Of a stretch of DNA of 64,000 bases, positions 44,265 through 52,331 are shown one piece after another. Where the stretch lies: contig OW818681.1 of the NCBI GenBank assembly GCA_942493075.1, positions 5,270,001-5,334,000 on the forward strand, read 5' to 3'. Position 1 is the first letter of the stretch; each line of letters starts with the position of its first letter. The DNA is from JBBQYD01 sp942493075. GTDB taxonomy: Bacteria; Verrucomicrobiota; Verrucomicrobiia; Limisphaerales; UBA8199. The translations under genes and the position numbers were made by a program. The notes under the pieces were generated by a model, which worked only from the letters and a program-made list of their open reading frames with translations, made no database searches and had not been told where the DNA came from.

Positions 44265-44624
44265 ATGAAACGAGTCATACTATTGTCTGCACTGGTTGTC
44301 CTTGTCGGCGCGGCTTGTGGGTGGTTTGGCTACCACGCTGGTTCACAACGCCGCAATTATTGGGTGGACGGCCAGTTTGTCGGGACTTTTGATGCGCTGA
44401 AAAGGCTTCGCGCCGGCGAGACGGCTTCGGGAATTGATCGAATCGAGACGATGTGTTTTTCTGCGGCGTATGCCCTCTATGATAATCCCAAGCTCAGAGA
44501 CGATGTGACCACAAAACTGAATCTGAAAGACTTGCGGGATTACCGAGCCACCTATCGAACCAACAAGGCCGAGTGGTATCCAACGGAGCAACGCCTGGAG
44601 GAGGCGTTGTCGAAATGGAAATAA
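44265..44624 (+). CDS. Cassette 2 protein: signal-peptide protein, unknown
   Basis: 119 aa, cassette 44244-44718. N-terminal hydrophobic segment (VILLSALVVLVGAACGWFGYHAG) with Cys in AAC: lipoprotein or single membrane anchor. The rest is soluble, with charged helices. No family recognised. Confidence 0.65.
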   Translation: MKRVILLSALVVLVGAACGWFGYHAGSQRRNYWVDGQFVGTFDALKRLRAGETASGIDRIETMCFSAAYALYDNPKLRDDVTTKLNLKDLRDYRATYRTNKAEWYPTEQRLEEALSKWK

Positions 44625-44628
44625 ATCT

Positions 44629-44724
44629 GCCGAACAAGGTCACTGGAGCGAATGCGGGCGGGCCTCCTGTGTTGCCGATGGGGACGCACTGGGCCGCCCG
44701 CATCGCTCAGTTCCGTCGTTAGCG
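44629..44724 (+). repeat. attC site of cassette 2 (96 bp)
   Basis: Outer cores GCCGAAC at 44629 and GTTAGCG at 44718; inner arms GCGGGCGGGCC / GGCCGCCCGC. Confidence 0.8.
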
Positions 44725-44737
44725 GCAAAAGTGCGCT

Positions 44738-45022
44738 ATGAGTGGAGAGACGATCATCGCCTTTTTTTATTACGGCGCTTGCCTGATGTTTTGGCCCATC
44801 TTTCAGCTTTTCCATCGGCGCTGGAGTCCTTGTGCCAAGCGGCTGCTCAACGTCTTCCTGGTCACCCTGGGCGTCCTAATCGGTCACGCCGTGCTACTCG
44901 TGGTTACATGGCAGGGACAAAACTGGCTACCGCTCCTTCTTTTGTTTCCGCTCCTGAACGTTGCGTCGCTGCTTGTCTCAGCGATGGTTTGCATTGTGAG
45001 TCCCAAAACGTATGTCCGCTAA
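44738..45022 (+). CDS. Cassette 3 protein: small membrane protein
   Basis: 94 aa, cassette 44719-45136. Three hydrophobic stretches (IIAFFYYGACLMFWPIFQLF, LLNVFLVTLGVLIGHAVLLVV, LLLLFPLLNVASLLVSAMV). No family recognised. Confidence 0.65.
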   Translation: MSGETIIAFFYYGACLMFWPIFQLFHRRWSPCAKRLLNVFLVTLGVLIGHAVLLVVTWQGQNWLPLLLLFPLLNVASLLVSAMVCIVSPKTYVR

Positions 45023-45142
45023 CCAATTTCTTGAGCCGACAGCCGCCGCGATTTCTGTTTTTCATGGTTGCGGGAGATTCGCTGCTCCCCAGCTTCGTCG
45101 GAGCGCTGTCTCCGTCGGCTGCGGCTCAGTTCCGCGTTAGGC
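45017..45142 (+). repeat. attC site of cassette 3 (126 bp)
   Basis: Cores CGCTAAC at 45017 and GTTAGGC at 45136; longer than most because of an enlarged variable loop. Confidence 0.75.
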
Positions 45143-45151
45143 ACACGGCGC

Positions 45152-45427
45152 ATGACAGAGTTCTTAACAATATTTGGATGCTTGCTGCCGGTCGCCATCG
45201 TGCTTCAATTAGTACGCTCGCGTTGGTTTACTAGCAAAGACAGGAAGACGGCAGCAGATTTGCTGGAGGCTTTTGGGACAGCGCTGGCCTTTTCTTTAGG
45301 ATCACAAGGGGCTGCACTTCTTCCCAGGTGGCCTTCCTGGCTTGCAGCGGGTGTGCTGATTGTTGTTGTCTTTTTTCCGCTTTGTTTTCTAGCGGACTGG
45401 ATCAGAAAACGAGGACACCATGCCTAA
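45152..45427 (+). CDS. Cassette 4 protein: small membrane protein
   Basis: 91 aa, cassette 45137-45508, start at Met 45152 just after the core. Three hydrophobic segments (LTIFGCLLPVAIVLQLV, ALAFSLGSQGAALL, LAAGVLIVVVFFPLCFLADWI). No family recognised. Stop overlaps the attC core. Confidence 0.65.
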   Translation: MTEFLTIFGCLLPVAIVLQLVRSRWFTSKDRKTAADLLEAFGTALAFSLGSQGAALLPRWPSWLAAGVLIVVVFFPLCFLADWIRKRGHHA

Positions 45428-45514
45428 CGAGCGCACTTCAGGCAACGGCGCGGTCGCGCTCTGGTTTCATGTTCAACGTCCCAGCCGCGCCGTGCCTGAG
45501 TGCGAACGTTCGAC
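45422..45514 (+). repeat. attC site of cassette 4 (93 bp)
   Basis: Cores GCCTAAC at 45422 and GTTCGAC at 45508; 93 bp, the modal length here. Confidence 0.82.
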
Positions 45515-45529
45515 GGAAGCATCCCAGGC

Positions 45530-46060
45530 ATGAAACTCAAACACCTCAGCTTCGTTCTCATGGCAGTCGCCCTTGGAGCCTGTTCCTCTCCCAAATCTGA
45601 TCCCTCACCCAAACTCGACGAGTCTATAACCAGCGGAGCCGCTTTCGCGAAGACCTTGCCTTTCACCCAAGCGGAGTTCATTGACGCGGTTTCGGCTTTC
45701 ATCCGGGAGACAGCCCCGAAGGTCAAAGCTCAAGGCTATGCGGTCATCTTCACTGACGTTGGACCCGAGAGCATGGAACAGCAGTTCCCGGATGCTTTCC
45801 AGGAACTTGCCCGCAAGTCCAGCGCAGGTGGTGTCCAAGTGCGCGGGTACAGTCGCATGCGAGAGGACGGCACGACGCTCAGAGACAAGCAGACAGCGGA
45901 AAAGGGCGTCATGTTGGCGGTGCACGGGTTTGCGAAGAAGGCGGAGGGTAACTTTTTGATTCTCGGAGTATGGCAGGAATCACCACCCTCACCGAATGCT
46001 GCAACTCACACTGTCTTGCGCACAATGGTTAAAGAAGGAGCGGTATGGAAGGCTCAGTAA
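45530..46060 (+). CDS. Cassette 5 lipoprotein of unknown function
   Basis: 176 aa from Met at 45530 (frame opens at 45500). Lipobox ALGAC. Mature part is a mixed alpha/beta domain (FTQAEFIDAVSAFIRETAPKVKAQGYAVIF). No family recognised. Cassette 45509-46155. Confidence 0.7.
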   Translation: MKLKHLSFVLMAVALGACSSPKSDPSPKLDESITSGAAFAKTLPFTQAEFIDAVSAFIRETAPKVKAQGYAVIFTDVGPESMEQQFPDAFQELARKSSAGGVQVRGYSRMREDGTTLRDKQTAEKGVMLAVHGFAKKAEGNFLILGVWQESPPSPNAATHTVLRTMVKEGAVWKAQ

Positions 46061-46064
46061 CACC

Positions 46065-46161
46065 GCCGAACCCTAAAGGCACATGCACTGGACGGCACCG
46101 GGCGCGGTTGTTTACATTTCGGATGTCACCGACGCGCCGCCAGTGATGCGCGGCGTTAGGC
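46065..46161 (+). repeat. attC site of cassette 5 (97 bp)
   Basis: Cores GCCGAAC at 46065 and GTTAGGC at 46155. Inner arms share long words with attC of cassettes 8 and 26 (CACTGGACGGC / GCCGCCAGTGATGCGC). Confidence 0.82.
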
Positions 46162-46596
46162 TACATTCACACGATTATGAAATACAACGCGATCATTGTT
46201 TTCCTGTGCGCCGTTCCGGCGATTTTACTGTCTGTGTTTTTCGTCGTCGTTCCGCGACTTCGGATGAAGCGGCGAGCGAGCGCGCTTTTGGCGGAGCATC
46301 CGAGAGCCGAGCAGACTTCAGTCTATCTTGAGTTGCATTCGACATTTGCTGGTGGCAAGCAGCGAGAGATTGATGCCAAGATTGCCGAGATGCAGCCGCA
46401 GGGCTGGATTTATTTGCGTGCGGTGGAGGCCAGCCCGTTGCGGACGATTCGCTCGTGGGGTGGCGGTTTGACTTTGCAGTTTATTCGAGATAGAAAGGTG
46501 AGCCATGTGGCCTAACCATCCGGCTGCAGGCAAGGCCGGGAGCGGCTCCTGGTTCGCAATCGGACATCGATGCCCCGGCCTGCCTGAGCCGGGCCG
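46156..46596 (+). repeat. Duplicated 441-bp cassette, copy 1
   Basis: Whole cassette, from TTAGGC after the core G at 46155 to the core G at 46596. It matches 55334-55774 with only two differences noticed. Both boundaries are at the G/TT cut. Confidence 0.92.
46177..46515 (+). CDS. Cassette 6 protein: single-pass membrane protein, unknown
   Basis: 112 aa. One N-terminal membrane segment (AIIVFLCAVPAILLSVFFVVVP), basic RLRMKRRASA, then a soluble domain with FAGGKQREIDAKIAEMQPQGWIYLRAV. No family recognised. Identical to cassette 24 except for Gly/Asp at residue 59 (GGK versus GDK). The only gene present twice in the array. Confidence 0.75.
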   Translation: MKYNAIIVFLCAVPAILLSVFFVVVPRLRMKRRASALLAEHPRAEQTSVYLELHSTFAGGKQREIDAKIAEMQPQGWIYLRAVEASPLRTIRSWGGGLTLQFIRDRKVSHVA

Positions 46597-46602
46597 TTGG
46601 GC
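46510..46602 (+). repeat. attC site of cassette 6 (93 bp)
   Basis: Cores GCCTAAC at 46510 and GTTGGGC at 46596; inner arms GCAGGCAAGGCCGGG and CCCCGGCCTGCCTG. Same as attC of cassette 24. Confidence 0.85.
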
Positions 46603-46640
46603 TGCTGTTGTGATGGAGGCAAAACTCTAACTCACTCGCG

Positions 46641-47180
46641 ATGGACAAGAATTTTTGGTGCTTGTTGCTCCCTTTCTTACTGCTTGGCCTCCCGGGTTGT
46701 GGCCCGCAGGTCCAGCCTGCCAGGTTCTCAAGCGTGTCCGAGGGTGGATTTAGCCCGGAATCATGCCTTGTCGAGCGAGGCTATGCGCTCAAGAATGCGC
46801 CAAGTCAGGGAACATCCAATCTCGCTACACTGGTTCGGTGCCATTCCTGGCAAGGCGTGGTCACCGTTACCGGAACTACTAACAGTTGCGAGGCGGTCGC
46901 CGTTGCCATTCGTGATGCCCTCAACAAATCCCTTGGTGGTGTTTGTCGGGACGAGTTAGTTAATACTGTGCCGCCTCACCCGGTGGGAAAAGCGGGGCAG
47001 CTTTTGTATCGTAAAGACGGGATGCAAGGGGAAGTGCGTGTGTGGCTGTTTGGCGCGCCTTCTGAGAGCGAGGTGCGCTATGTGATCTTCCTGCGAGAGG
47101 AGAGAGCTCCCCTTCGCTCGTCTCGCAGCCCCGCACCGCGGTGGCAATTCTGGAAGGGGAACTGGAGGGGAACGCCATGA
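46641..47180 (+). CDS. Cassette 7 lipoprotein of unknown function
   Basis: 179 aa, cassette 46597-47271. Signal with lipobox GLPGC. Mature domain with GVVTVTGTTNSCEAVAVAIRDALN and REERAPLRSS. Basic C-terminus. No family recognised. Confidence 0.7.
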   Translation: MDKNFWCLLLPFLLLGLPGCGPQVQPARFSSVSEGGFSPESCLVERGYALKNAPSQGTSNLATLVRCHSWQGVVTVTGTTNSCEAVAVAIRDALNKSLGGVCRDELVNTVPPHPVGKAGQLLYRKDGMQGEVRVWLFGAPSESEVRYVIFLREERAPLRSSRSPAPRWQFWKGNWRGTP

Positions 47181-47187
47181 TGGAGCA

Positions 47188-47277
47188 GTCCAACCACTGC
47201 ATTCAGGCGACGCCGGATTTCGCCTCGCTGTTTACCCTGGCTCAGGTGTCCGGCGCGCCTGATGCAGAACGTTCGGC
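47188..47277 (+). repeat. attC site of cassette 7 (90 bp)
   Basis: Cores GTCCAAC at 47188 and GTTCGGC at 47271; 90 bp. Confidence 0.8.
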
Positions 47278-47283
47278 AGCGAG

Positions 47284-47586
47284 ATGAACATCATTCTTCC
47301 AGTCGTCATCTTTGTGAGCTGGTTTGCCTTCGTCCTAGTTCCGGCTGGGAGGTTGGCCGTTGAGGACGCACGTAACAATCTTCCAAAGGACAAGCGGCGG
47401 GGGACCAGCATTCTGCCCGGCTTTCCTGTTTTGCCTCTGATCGCTTGGGGGGGTGCTGTCGCAGTTGACTATTTCATCGCTCCTTGGGGGTCGTGGACAT
47501 TTCTCGGGATCCATGGGGTTCTACTTCTGATCTCCCTATCTCTCATCATCAGAGATGTGCTGCGCCTCAGGAGAATCAGAGCATGA
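47284..47586 (+). CDS. Cassette 8 small membrane protein
   Basis: 100 aa, cassette 47272-47677. Three hydrophobic segments (ILPVVIFVSWFAFVLVPA, FPVLPLIAWGGAVAVDYFIA, FLGIHGVLLLISLSLII). No family recognised. Confidence 0.65.
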   Translation: MNIILPVVIFVSWFAFVLVPAGRLAVEDARNNLPKDKRRGTSILPGFPVLPLIAWGGAVAVDYFIAPWGSWTFLGIHGVLLLISLSLIIRDVLRLRRIRA

Positions 47587-47590
47587 CAAA

Positions 47591-47683
47591 GCCGAACCAA
47601 GCGCATTCACTGGACGGCGCGGAGCGCGGGTGTTTGCATTTCGGACATCACAGGTGCGCCGCCAGTGATGCGCATCGTTAGCG
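47591..47683 (+). repeat. attC site of cassette 8 (93 bp)
   Basis: Cores GCCGAAC at 47591 and GTTAGCG at 47677; close relative of attC of cassettes 5 and 26. Confidence 0.83.
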
Positions 47684-47695
47684 TCTACTCCATGT

Positions 47696-48286
47696 ATGGA
47701 CTTGAATGCGCTTAGTTTTGAAGCAGCGATTCGGGAAATGCCGGATTTCTCGCCCTGCAATAGCCCGATCGAGAATATATTCTACATGGACATTCAGAAA
47801 CGGCTCGTTCCCGGGGCTGTCATTTCACGGCAGTTTGAATGTTTGACTCACATTGGCAGGTTCTACTTAGACTTCTTGGTTGAAATTCCTGGCCGTCGAG
47901 TTGCTTTCGAGTGCGACGGCAAAGATTACCACGAAACAATCCGGGATAGCGGACGCGACAGAGCCATTGTAGATGCAGGCCTCGTGCACAGAATATACAG
48001 ACTACGAGGCTATGATATTTGCTTTCATTTGCACGATGCGCTCGACCTTATCCGCGTCAGGGACACATCACTTTTTTCTACGCGTGGACAGGACAATATC
48101 GAGGCACTTGCGACACGCCCAGCCGAGCACCGTGATGAGTCCTACCGTCCCAAATCAGGCTTTCCATTCGCGGCCGTTCGTTGGTATGAGGAGCAGCAAG
48201 AAGAGGAAGATCGCTATGAGGATGAACCTGATGAGAACCTTAGACGGCCCACGGTCGTTTGCTGGACAGATGAGCGGACGGGCTAA
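47696..48286 (+). CDS. Cassette 9 protein: PD-(D/E)XK endonuclease-like
   Basis: 196 aa, cassette 47678-48367. Motif IGRFYLDFLVEIPGRRVAFECDGKDYH (about 62-88) gives the D-X(n)-E-C-D-G-K pattern of DUF559/Vsr-like PD-(D/E)XK nucleases; SPIENIFY at the start supplies the preceding Glu helix. Soluble, acidic C-terminal tail. Could be a host-protecting nuclease or a toxin; no partner in the cassette. Confidence 0.7.
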   Translation: MDLNALSFEAAIREMPDFSPCNSPIENIFYMDIQKRLVPGAVISRQFECLTHIGRFYLDFLVEIPGRRVAFECDGKDYHETIRDSGRDRAIVDAGLVHRIYRLRGYDICFHLHDALDLIRVRDTSLFSTRGQDNIEALATRPAEHRDESYRPKSGFPFAAVRWYEEQQEEEDRYEDEPDENLRRPTVVCWTDERTG

Positions 48287-48373
48287 CAAACGCTCTGCAC
48301 TGGACGCCCGGGCCGCGCTCTGTTTTCATATCCAAGCTCATTGGCCGGGCGCCAGTGAGAGCGAACGTTGTGC
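48281..48373 (+). repeat. attC site of cassette 9 (93 bp)
   Basis: Cores GGCTAAC at 48281, overlapping the stop codon, and GTTGTGC at 48367. Confidence 0.8.
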
Positions 48374-48390
48374 CATTCTCTGCAGCGCGT

Positions 48391-49227
48391 ATGAACGAAA
48401 GCATTAAAGCAGTTCTCGGTCTGGTCATTGCAGCTTGCGCGTTGATCGGAATCATTGCATGGCTTCCAGGTGCAACGAACGAGGTCAGTTCTACGATGTG
48501 GTCTCTTCGGATTGGCTGTCCGATTTTAGGCCTTATCTCTCTTGTGCCACTCATCTGGGCGCAGCGGCGCAAAGACAAGGTGCCGGATTTTCTATCCCGC
48601 GTCACTGCTCGTTACTTTGAGCGTGACGGTTTCTGCTTTACCTTGGTTCCCTACGCCACGAATGGCGAGTGCGCCATGCACGTCTACTTCCAGAATCGTT
48701 ACGATCAACCGTGCTCCGCACAAATCCTGATGCGAGGATCGTCTGGCCTATTAAGCGGCAGGCCCGATATATCTGATATCGCTTTAGGGATTTCGTGCGG
48801 GCCAGCAGAATTCGGTCGCAGCAGTATCCCCTGGTCGATCCCGTCTGAACTCCAGGGCAAAACGATCTCGTTAAGTGTTTATGCGGGTGTAAAGTACCCA
48901 TTCGGACGTGGCACGCTGCTGCGCTTTCGCGATGGCATGCGCGTTGGCGCCGTTGGTATGGATACCTGGCGCGAGGGACTTCAGGTGGCTGGTGCCCTTG
49001 TGGGGGCACTCGTGATCTCCCGTCCCGCGCGCGTTAAGCTTAACCTGCCTTTAGGAGTTTCAACTGCTGCGCAGGGTAGTGTGGCCGCCGATACGAAGAG
49101 CATTTGGAGGCTTGGAGATCCTATAGCCCTCGACGAGAAGGCACAACCCTGCGCTCCACCGAATGGCGGCCCTGCCATGCCTCCGCCGATTCCAAAGATC
49201 ACGGAAGGGCCGCCATCGGTGAGCTAA
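48391..49227 (+). CDS. Cassette 10 protein: membrane protein, unknown
   Basis: 278 aa from Met at 48391 (frame opens at 48355), largest cassette gene but one. Two N-terminal hydrophobic helices (AVLGLVIAACALIGIIAWLPG and IGCPILGLISLVPLIWA), then a soluble beta-rich domain. No family recognised. Its stop is followed by only a core, not a full attC. Confidence 0.65.
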   Translation: MNESIKAVLGLVIAACALIGIIAWLPGATNEVSSTMWSLRIGCPILGLISLVPLIWAQRRKDKVPDFLSRVTARYFERDGFCFTLVPYATNGECAMHVYFQNRYDQPCSAQILMRGSSGLLSGRPDISDIALGISCGPAEFGRSSIPWSIPSELQGKTISLSVYAGVKYPFGRGTLLRFRDGMRVGAVGMDTWREGLQVAGALVGALVISRPARVKLNLPLGVSTAAQGSVAADTKSIWRLGDPIALDEKAQPCAPPNGGPAMPPPIPKITEGPPSVS

Positions 49228-49229
49228 TC

Positions 49230-49236
49230 GTTGGGC
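49230..49236 (+). repeat. Bare attC core without arms after cassette 10
   Basis: GTTGGGC directly after the TAA of the cassette 10 gene, with no inverted arms: an attC lost by deletion, fusing cassettes 10 and 11. Confidence 0.55.
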
Positions 49237-49249
49237 GGGTCTGTAAACT

Positions 49250-49525
49250 ATGCGAATCCTTGGCTACATCCTTCTGGTTGTCGGCTTCCTCTTCCTAGCT
49301 GCACTTCAGGTGATGTCGAAGCAGGCAGCCCTCGCGGCAATTATGCAGCAGCGTCAACATCTGTCGAAAGAAGTGAGCTTTACCCCCCAGCAGGTTGATG
49401 AAGCCGTCTATCAAGCGGCGTTCGATACCAGAAAGATGTTGTCGAGCACTGCTGCTCCCGCGGCAGTCATGCTCTGCGGTGGTATCTTGCTGGACAGAGC
49501 GAACAGGCGGAGGCGCGACTCATGA
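49250..49525 (+). CDS. Cassette 11 small protein with N-terminal membrane segment
   Basis: 91 aa. N-terminal hydrophobic helix (LGYILLVVGFLFLAALQV) and a second one near the end (APAAVMLCGGILL), a two-helix hairpin topology. No family recognised. Cassette 49231-49610. Confidence 0.62.
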   Translation: MRILGYILLVVGFLFLAALQVMSKQAALAAIMQQRQHLSKEVSFTPQQVDEAVYQAAFDTRKMLSSTAAPAAVMLCGGILLDRANRRRRDS

Positions 49526-49526
49526 C

Positions 49527-49616
49527 GCCCAACAAATCGTGGCAGCCGACGCCGGGAGGTTGCCACATTTGTTTTCCGTTGCGCTCAGGCCGGCGCGGCT
49601 GCACTCTGCGTTGGAC
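49527..49616 (+). repeat. attC site of cassette 11 (90 bp)
   Basis: Cores GCCCAAC at 49527 and GTTGGAC at 49610. Confidence 0.78.
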
Positions 49617-49777
49617 TCGCGCAAAGAGTGTCTGTTCTGCGCTGATAAAGATGAACGAACGTGCATAGAGAGTTGACAGGTTCATTAGCGGAGTGGCGGG
49701 TTTGCCAGGAGATTTCCCCCGCGGAGCTCTGCTTTCCTTGTGGTAATGGTCAAGACATTGGCCACTCATCTCCAAAA

Positions 49778-50623
49778 ATGAAGTGGGGATTCACCTTAAC
49801 CGAATTGCTTGTCGTTATCGCAATCGTTGCGATCCTTGCGTCGCTTTTGTTGCCGGCCTTGACTCGAGCTAAAGCGGAGGCTGAATCGATTCAGTGTCGA
49901 AGCAATGCGAGGCAAATCGGGTTATCAGTCGCGCTCTATGTGAATGATTCCGGCGGCAAGACTCTTGGCCCATACGGGATGAACGGTGGTGGTCCATCCT
50001 CGTTGCTTCCCTTTTGGTTGCTTCATCTGGAACGCTACGGGATACCGCCCGAGAATTCGGTTTGGGTCTGTCCCCGTGCCCGTGAAAAGGGCAATGGAAG
50101 CTTCCTTGCCCTCGGCGCAGCCGATCGGAGTTGGTTTTACCCCCAGACAGCGGGTTCAACCAACCCCGTTCCCTTCGAAGGCAACCCGGCCTGGCTTGGG
50201 AGCTATGCCTTGAATGGTTGGTATTCTTGGCCTGCCGTTGCACCAGCCTTCACGCCGGGAGACCGATACGTCGATGAAGCTGAAGTACAATTTCCCACTC
50301 AGACGCCGGTAATCGCCGAGGCTATCTGGGATTTTGTGCATCCCCGCTCGACCGAACTGCCAGCATTGGACCTCGTGAGTGGCACGGATGTTTTCTCAGG
50401 GGGACCGGACACAGAGATGGGGCATGTCGCGATACCTCGTCATGGAGTTCGCCTTTCTGCGGGCTTGCGACAGTTCGACCCTACAAACAATTTGCCCGGG
50501 CTGAACAACATTGCATTTGTCGATGGGCACGCAGCCAGTGTCCGGTTGGAAAAGTTGTGGGAATTAACTTGGCATCGGCAATGGAAATCTCCTTCACCGC
50601 GTCCGGGGAAGGTGCTGAAATGA
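49778..50623 (+). CDS. Cassette 12 protein: prepilin-type pseudopilin-like
   Basis: 281 aa from Met at 49778 (frame opens at 49661). The leader MKWGFTLTELLVVIAIVAIL is the type II/IV pseudopilin cleavage and membrane segment, followed by a DUF1559-like body (LPALTRAKAEAESIQCRSNARQIGLSVALYVND). It needs a host prepilin peptidase and secretion machinery, which a cassette cannot supply, so it exploits the host system. A related gene with the same leader lies outside the array at 59337. Confidence 0.85.
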   Translation: MKWGFTLTELLVVIAIVAILASLLLPALTRAKAEAESIQCRSNARQIGLSVALYVNDSGGKTLGPYGMNGGGPSSLLPFWLLHLERYGIPPENSVWVCPRAREKGNGSFLALGAADRSWFYPQTAGSTNPVPFEGNPAWLGSYALNGWYSWPAVAPAFTPGDRYVDEAEVQFPTQTPVIAEAIWDFVHPRSTELPALDLVSGTDVFSGGPDTEMGHVAIPRHGVRLSAGLRQFDPTNNLPGLNNIAFVDGHAASVRLEKLWELTWHRQWKSPSPRPGKVLK

Positions 50624-50640
50624 TCCATTATTTGAGGCTG

Positions 50641-50674
50641 CCTGGCGCGGCGTCGGTGAGCCGAGCTGTTGGAC
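50641..50674 (+). repeat. Degenerate attC 3' half after cassette 12
   Basis: Only the right half (CCTGGCGCGGCGTCGG...GTTGGAC, core at 50668) is recognisable; the left core and arm are missing. Confidence 0.5.
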
Positions 50675-50689
50675 AAGGTAGTACGCACA

Positions 50690-50974
50690 ATGCAGAAATA
50701 CCGAATTTTTGTTCACGGTCAGAATGCATTGACAGAAGTCGATGGTATTCTGAAGCGTCTCAGCTTTTACACAAATGTATTCGTTGAAGGTTCCAACGTC
50801 GGTGATGCTGAAGTGCGGGCTTTGATGCTTTTGAAGGAAGACGAGGGTCTGCGTGATTCGTGTTTAAATGTAGCGAGCGATCCGATAAGATTCTCTCTGG
50901 AAGAGGTACATGAGCTGGAATCATTTGACGGAGTCCGGTTACCGCGAATCGGGTTGGCATTTTACGAGGCTTAG
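50690..50974 (+). CDS. Cassette 13 small soluble protein, unknown
   Basis: 94 aa from Met at 50690. Begins KYRIFVHGQNALTEVDGILKRL, then LRDSCLNVASDPIRFSLEEV. Soluble alpha/beta. Size and composition fit immunity or small regulatory proteins, but no family was recognised. Cassette 50669-51086. Confidence 0.6.
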   Translation: MQKYRIFVHGQNALTEVDGILKRLSFYTNVFVEGSNVGDAEVRALMLLKEDEGLRDSCLNVASDPIRFSLEEVHELESFDGVRLPRIGLAFYEA

Positions 50975-50994
50975 TCCAAATCTGCGTGACAAAC

Positions 50995-51092
50995 GTCCAA
51001 CAAATCACTGCACGCAACGCCGGATGGGCGCTTCAATTCCGCATTCGCGGAGCACACTCGTGGCCCGGCGTGCGTGAGTTTCATCGTTAGCC
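50995..51092 (+). repeat. attC site of cassette 13 (98 bp)
   Basis: Cores GTCCAAC at 50995 and GTTAGCC at 51086. Confidence 0.78.
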
Positions 51093-51105
51093 CTACTACC
51101 ACGCC

Positions 51106-51441
51106 ATGACACATTCGATACTTTGTCGGCTGGCGTATCTGGTTACTCCGAAGCCGGAGTTGATGCTGGCGCTCAGCCTGGACGCGAGTAGTGGTCATGA
51201 GATTTGCCGCCCGGCCTCCGTTATCACGCCGGTTCGTGATTACGAGGACGCGTTCGAGGGTTGGAAGCGAGCATGGATGGCAAAGGCGAAGCAGGATTTT
51301 CTTGCCGAGTTTGCGCGCACTTGGTCGGACGAGTTTCCTGACTTCACAGCACAGCTTCAGCAGCCGGAGAGCTTTGACCGCTGGTGGAGTATTTGCGAGA
51401 TTGCCGTCACAGAGATTGATTCAGCATGGACACCATCCTAA
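51106..51441 (+). CDS. Cassette 14 small soluble protein, unknown
   Basis: 111 aa, cassette 51087-51538. Trp-rich segments: FEGWKRAWMAKAKQDFLAEF and ESFDRWWSICEIAVTEID. Soluble and acidic; no family recognised. Confidence 0.6.
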   Translation: MTHSILCRLAYLVTPKPELMLALSLDASSGHEICRPASVITPVRDYEDAFEGWKRAWMAKAKQDFLAEFARTWSDEFPDFTAQLQQPESFDRWWSICEIAVTEIDSAWTPS

Positions 51442-51451
51442 CAACGAGTAG

Positions 51452-51544
51452 GGCTAACCATGCGCTGCAGCGAACCCGGCATGGCGTCGCGGTTTGCAAT
51501 CGTTGCGTCCCGTGCGCCGGGTCGCTGAGCTTGGGTCGTTGGGC
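51452..51544 (+). repeat. attC site of cassette 14 (93 bp)
   Basis: Cores GGCTAAC at 51452 and GTTGGGC at 51538; 93 bp. Confidence 0.8.
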
Positions 51545-51562
51545 TGTGCGTCCGCTTACACC

Positions 51563-51793
51563 ATGACAAATCGCATCACAGACAAGTCGGAGATGGTCGC
51601 GTTGGTTCAGCGCATCATGGACATGCGTTATACGGAGGAGGAATTGCCAGGGCTTATGGAACTCCTCACGAGGAGCACAGGCTGGCCGGGAGTCTCGGAC
51701 TTGATTTTCTGGCCGAAACGTTCGATGAGTGCGGCCGAGGTTATTGATACCGCCCTGGCACATCGGCCTATCGTACTAGGAGACAGGACATGA
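51563..51793 (+). CDS. Cassette 15 protein: bacteriocin-immunity-like
   Basis: 76 aa from Met at 51563 (frame opens upstream at 51494). Matches the family of bacteriocin-immunity-like proteins: KSEMVALVQRIMD at the start, TEEELPGLMELLTRSTGWPGVSDLIFWP in the middle, then SMSAAEVIDTALAHRPIVL. The family protects against a cognate nuclease or pore toxin, and these genes can travel alone. No toxin gene is in the cassette. Confidence 0.7.
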   Translation: MTNRITDKSEMVALVQRIMDMRYTEEELPGLMELLTRSTGWPGVSDLIFWPKRSMSAAEVIDTALAHRPIVLGDRT

Positions 51794-51797
51794 ACAA

Positions 51798-51890
51798 GCC
51801 CAACCATCGGCCTGGAGCGGACGCGGGATGGCGCATCCTGTTTGAATTCGAAAGCCCTTTGCCCCGCGCCGCTCAGGACGAGCGTTAGCC
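51798..51890 (+). repeat. attC site of cassette 15 (93 bp)
   Basis: Cores GCCCAAC at 51798 and GTTAGCC at 51884; arms CCTGGAGCGGACGCGGG and CCCCGCGCCGCTCAGG. Confidence 0.83.
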
Positions 51891-51904
51891 TGCTCGACCA
51901 CGTC

Positions 51905-52321
51905 ATGCTTTCACCGGACGCAAAACAGAAGATTCAGGAGCACATCGCAGCGATGCCGGAATCGTTGCGCCGAGAGCCGGCCACAGAGCAGGAGTTGCGC
52001 GAGTTCGAGGAGAGTTACTGCGCGATTCCATCAGACTACCGTTGGTTTCTTCTCACTTGCGGCGGTGGTCATTTCGGCGCGGAGGAGGTGTACGACATCA
52101 CAGAGCTTGCGAAGAGTCATGCCAAGTTCCGCCGGGAGTTTGGCCCGCCACGCGGATGGACGATGCGCAACGTTTTCATCATCGGCTGGGATGGTTCAGG
52201 CAATCCGTTTGGTATTGAGGCAGCCACTGGTCGAGTGGTTGTTGAGGATCACAACTTCGGCGGCATCCACGAGCTTGCGCCGAGCCTTGAGGAGTTCATG
52301 CTGAGGGGAGTATGGAGATGA
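51905..52321 (+). CDS. Cassette 16 protein: SMI1/KNR4 (SUKH) family, immunity-like
   Basis: 138 aa from Met at 51905. SUKH features: ATEQELREFEESYCAIPSDYRWFLLTCGGGHF, a conserved YDITELA, VFIIGWDGSGNPFGIEAATGRV, and a C-terminal SLEEFML helix. SUKH proteins commonly neutralise polymorphic or contact-dependent toxins. No toxin partner in the cassette. Confidence 0.85.
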   Translation: MLSPDAKQKIQEHIAAMPESLRREPATEQELREFEESYCAIPSDYRWFLLTCGGGHFGAEEVYDITELAKSHAKFRREFGPPRGWTMRNVFIIGWDGSGNPFGIEAATGRVVVEDHNFGGIHELAPSLEEFMLRGVWR

Positions 52322-52331
52322 GATATTCCCG

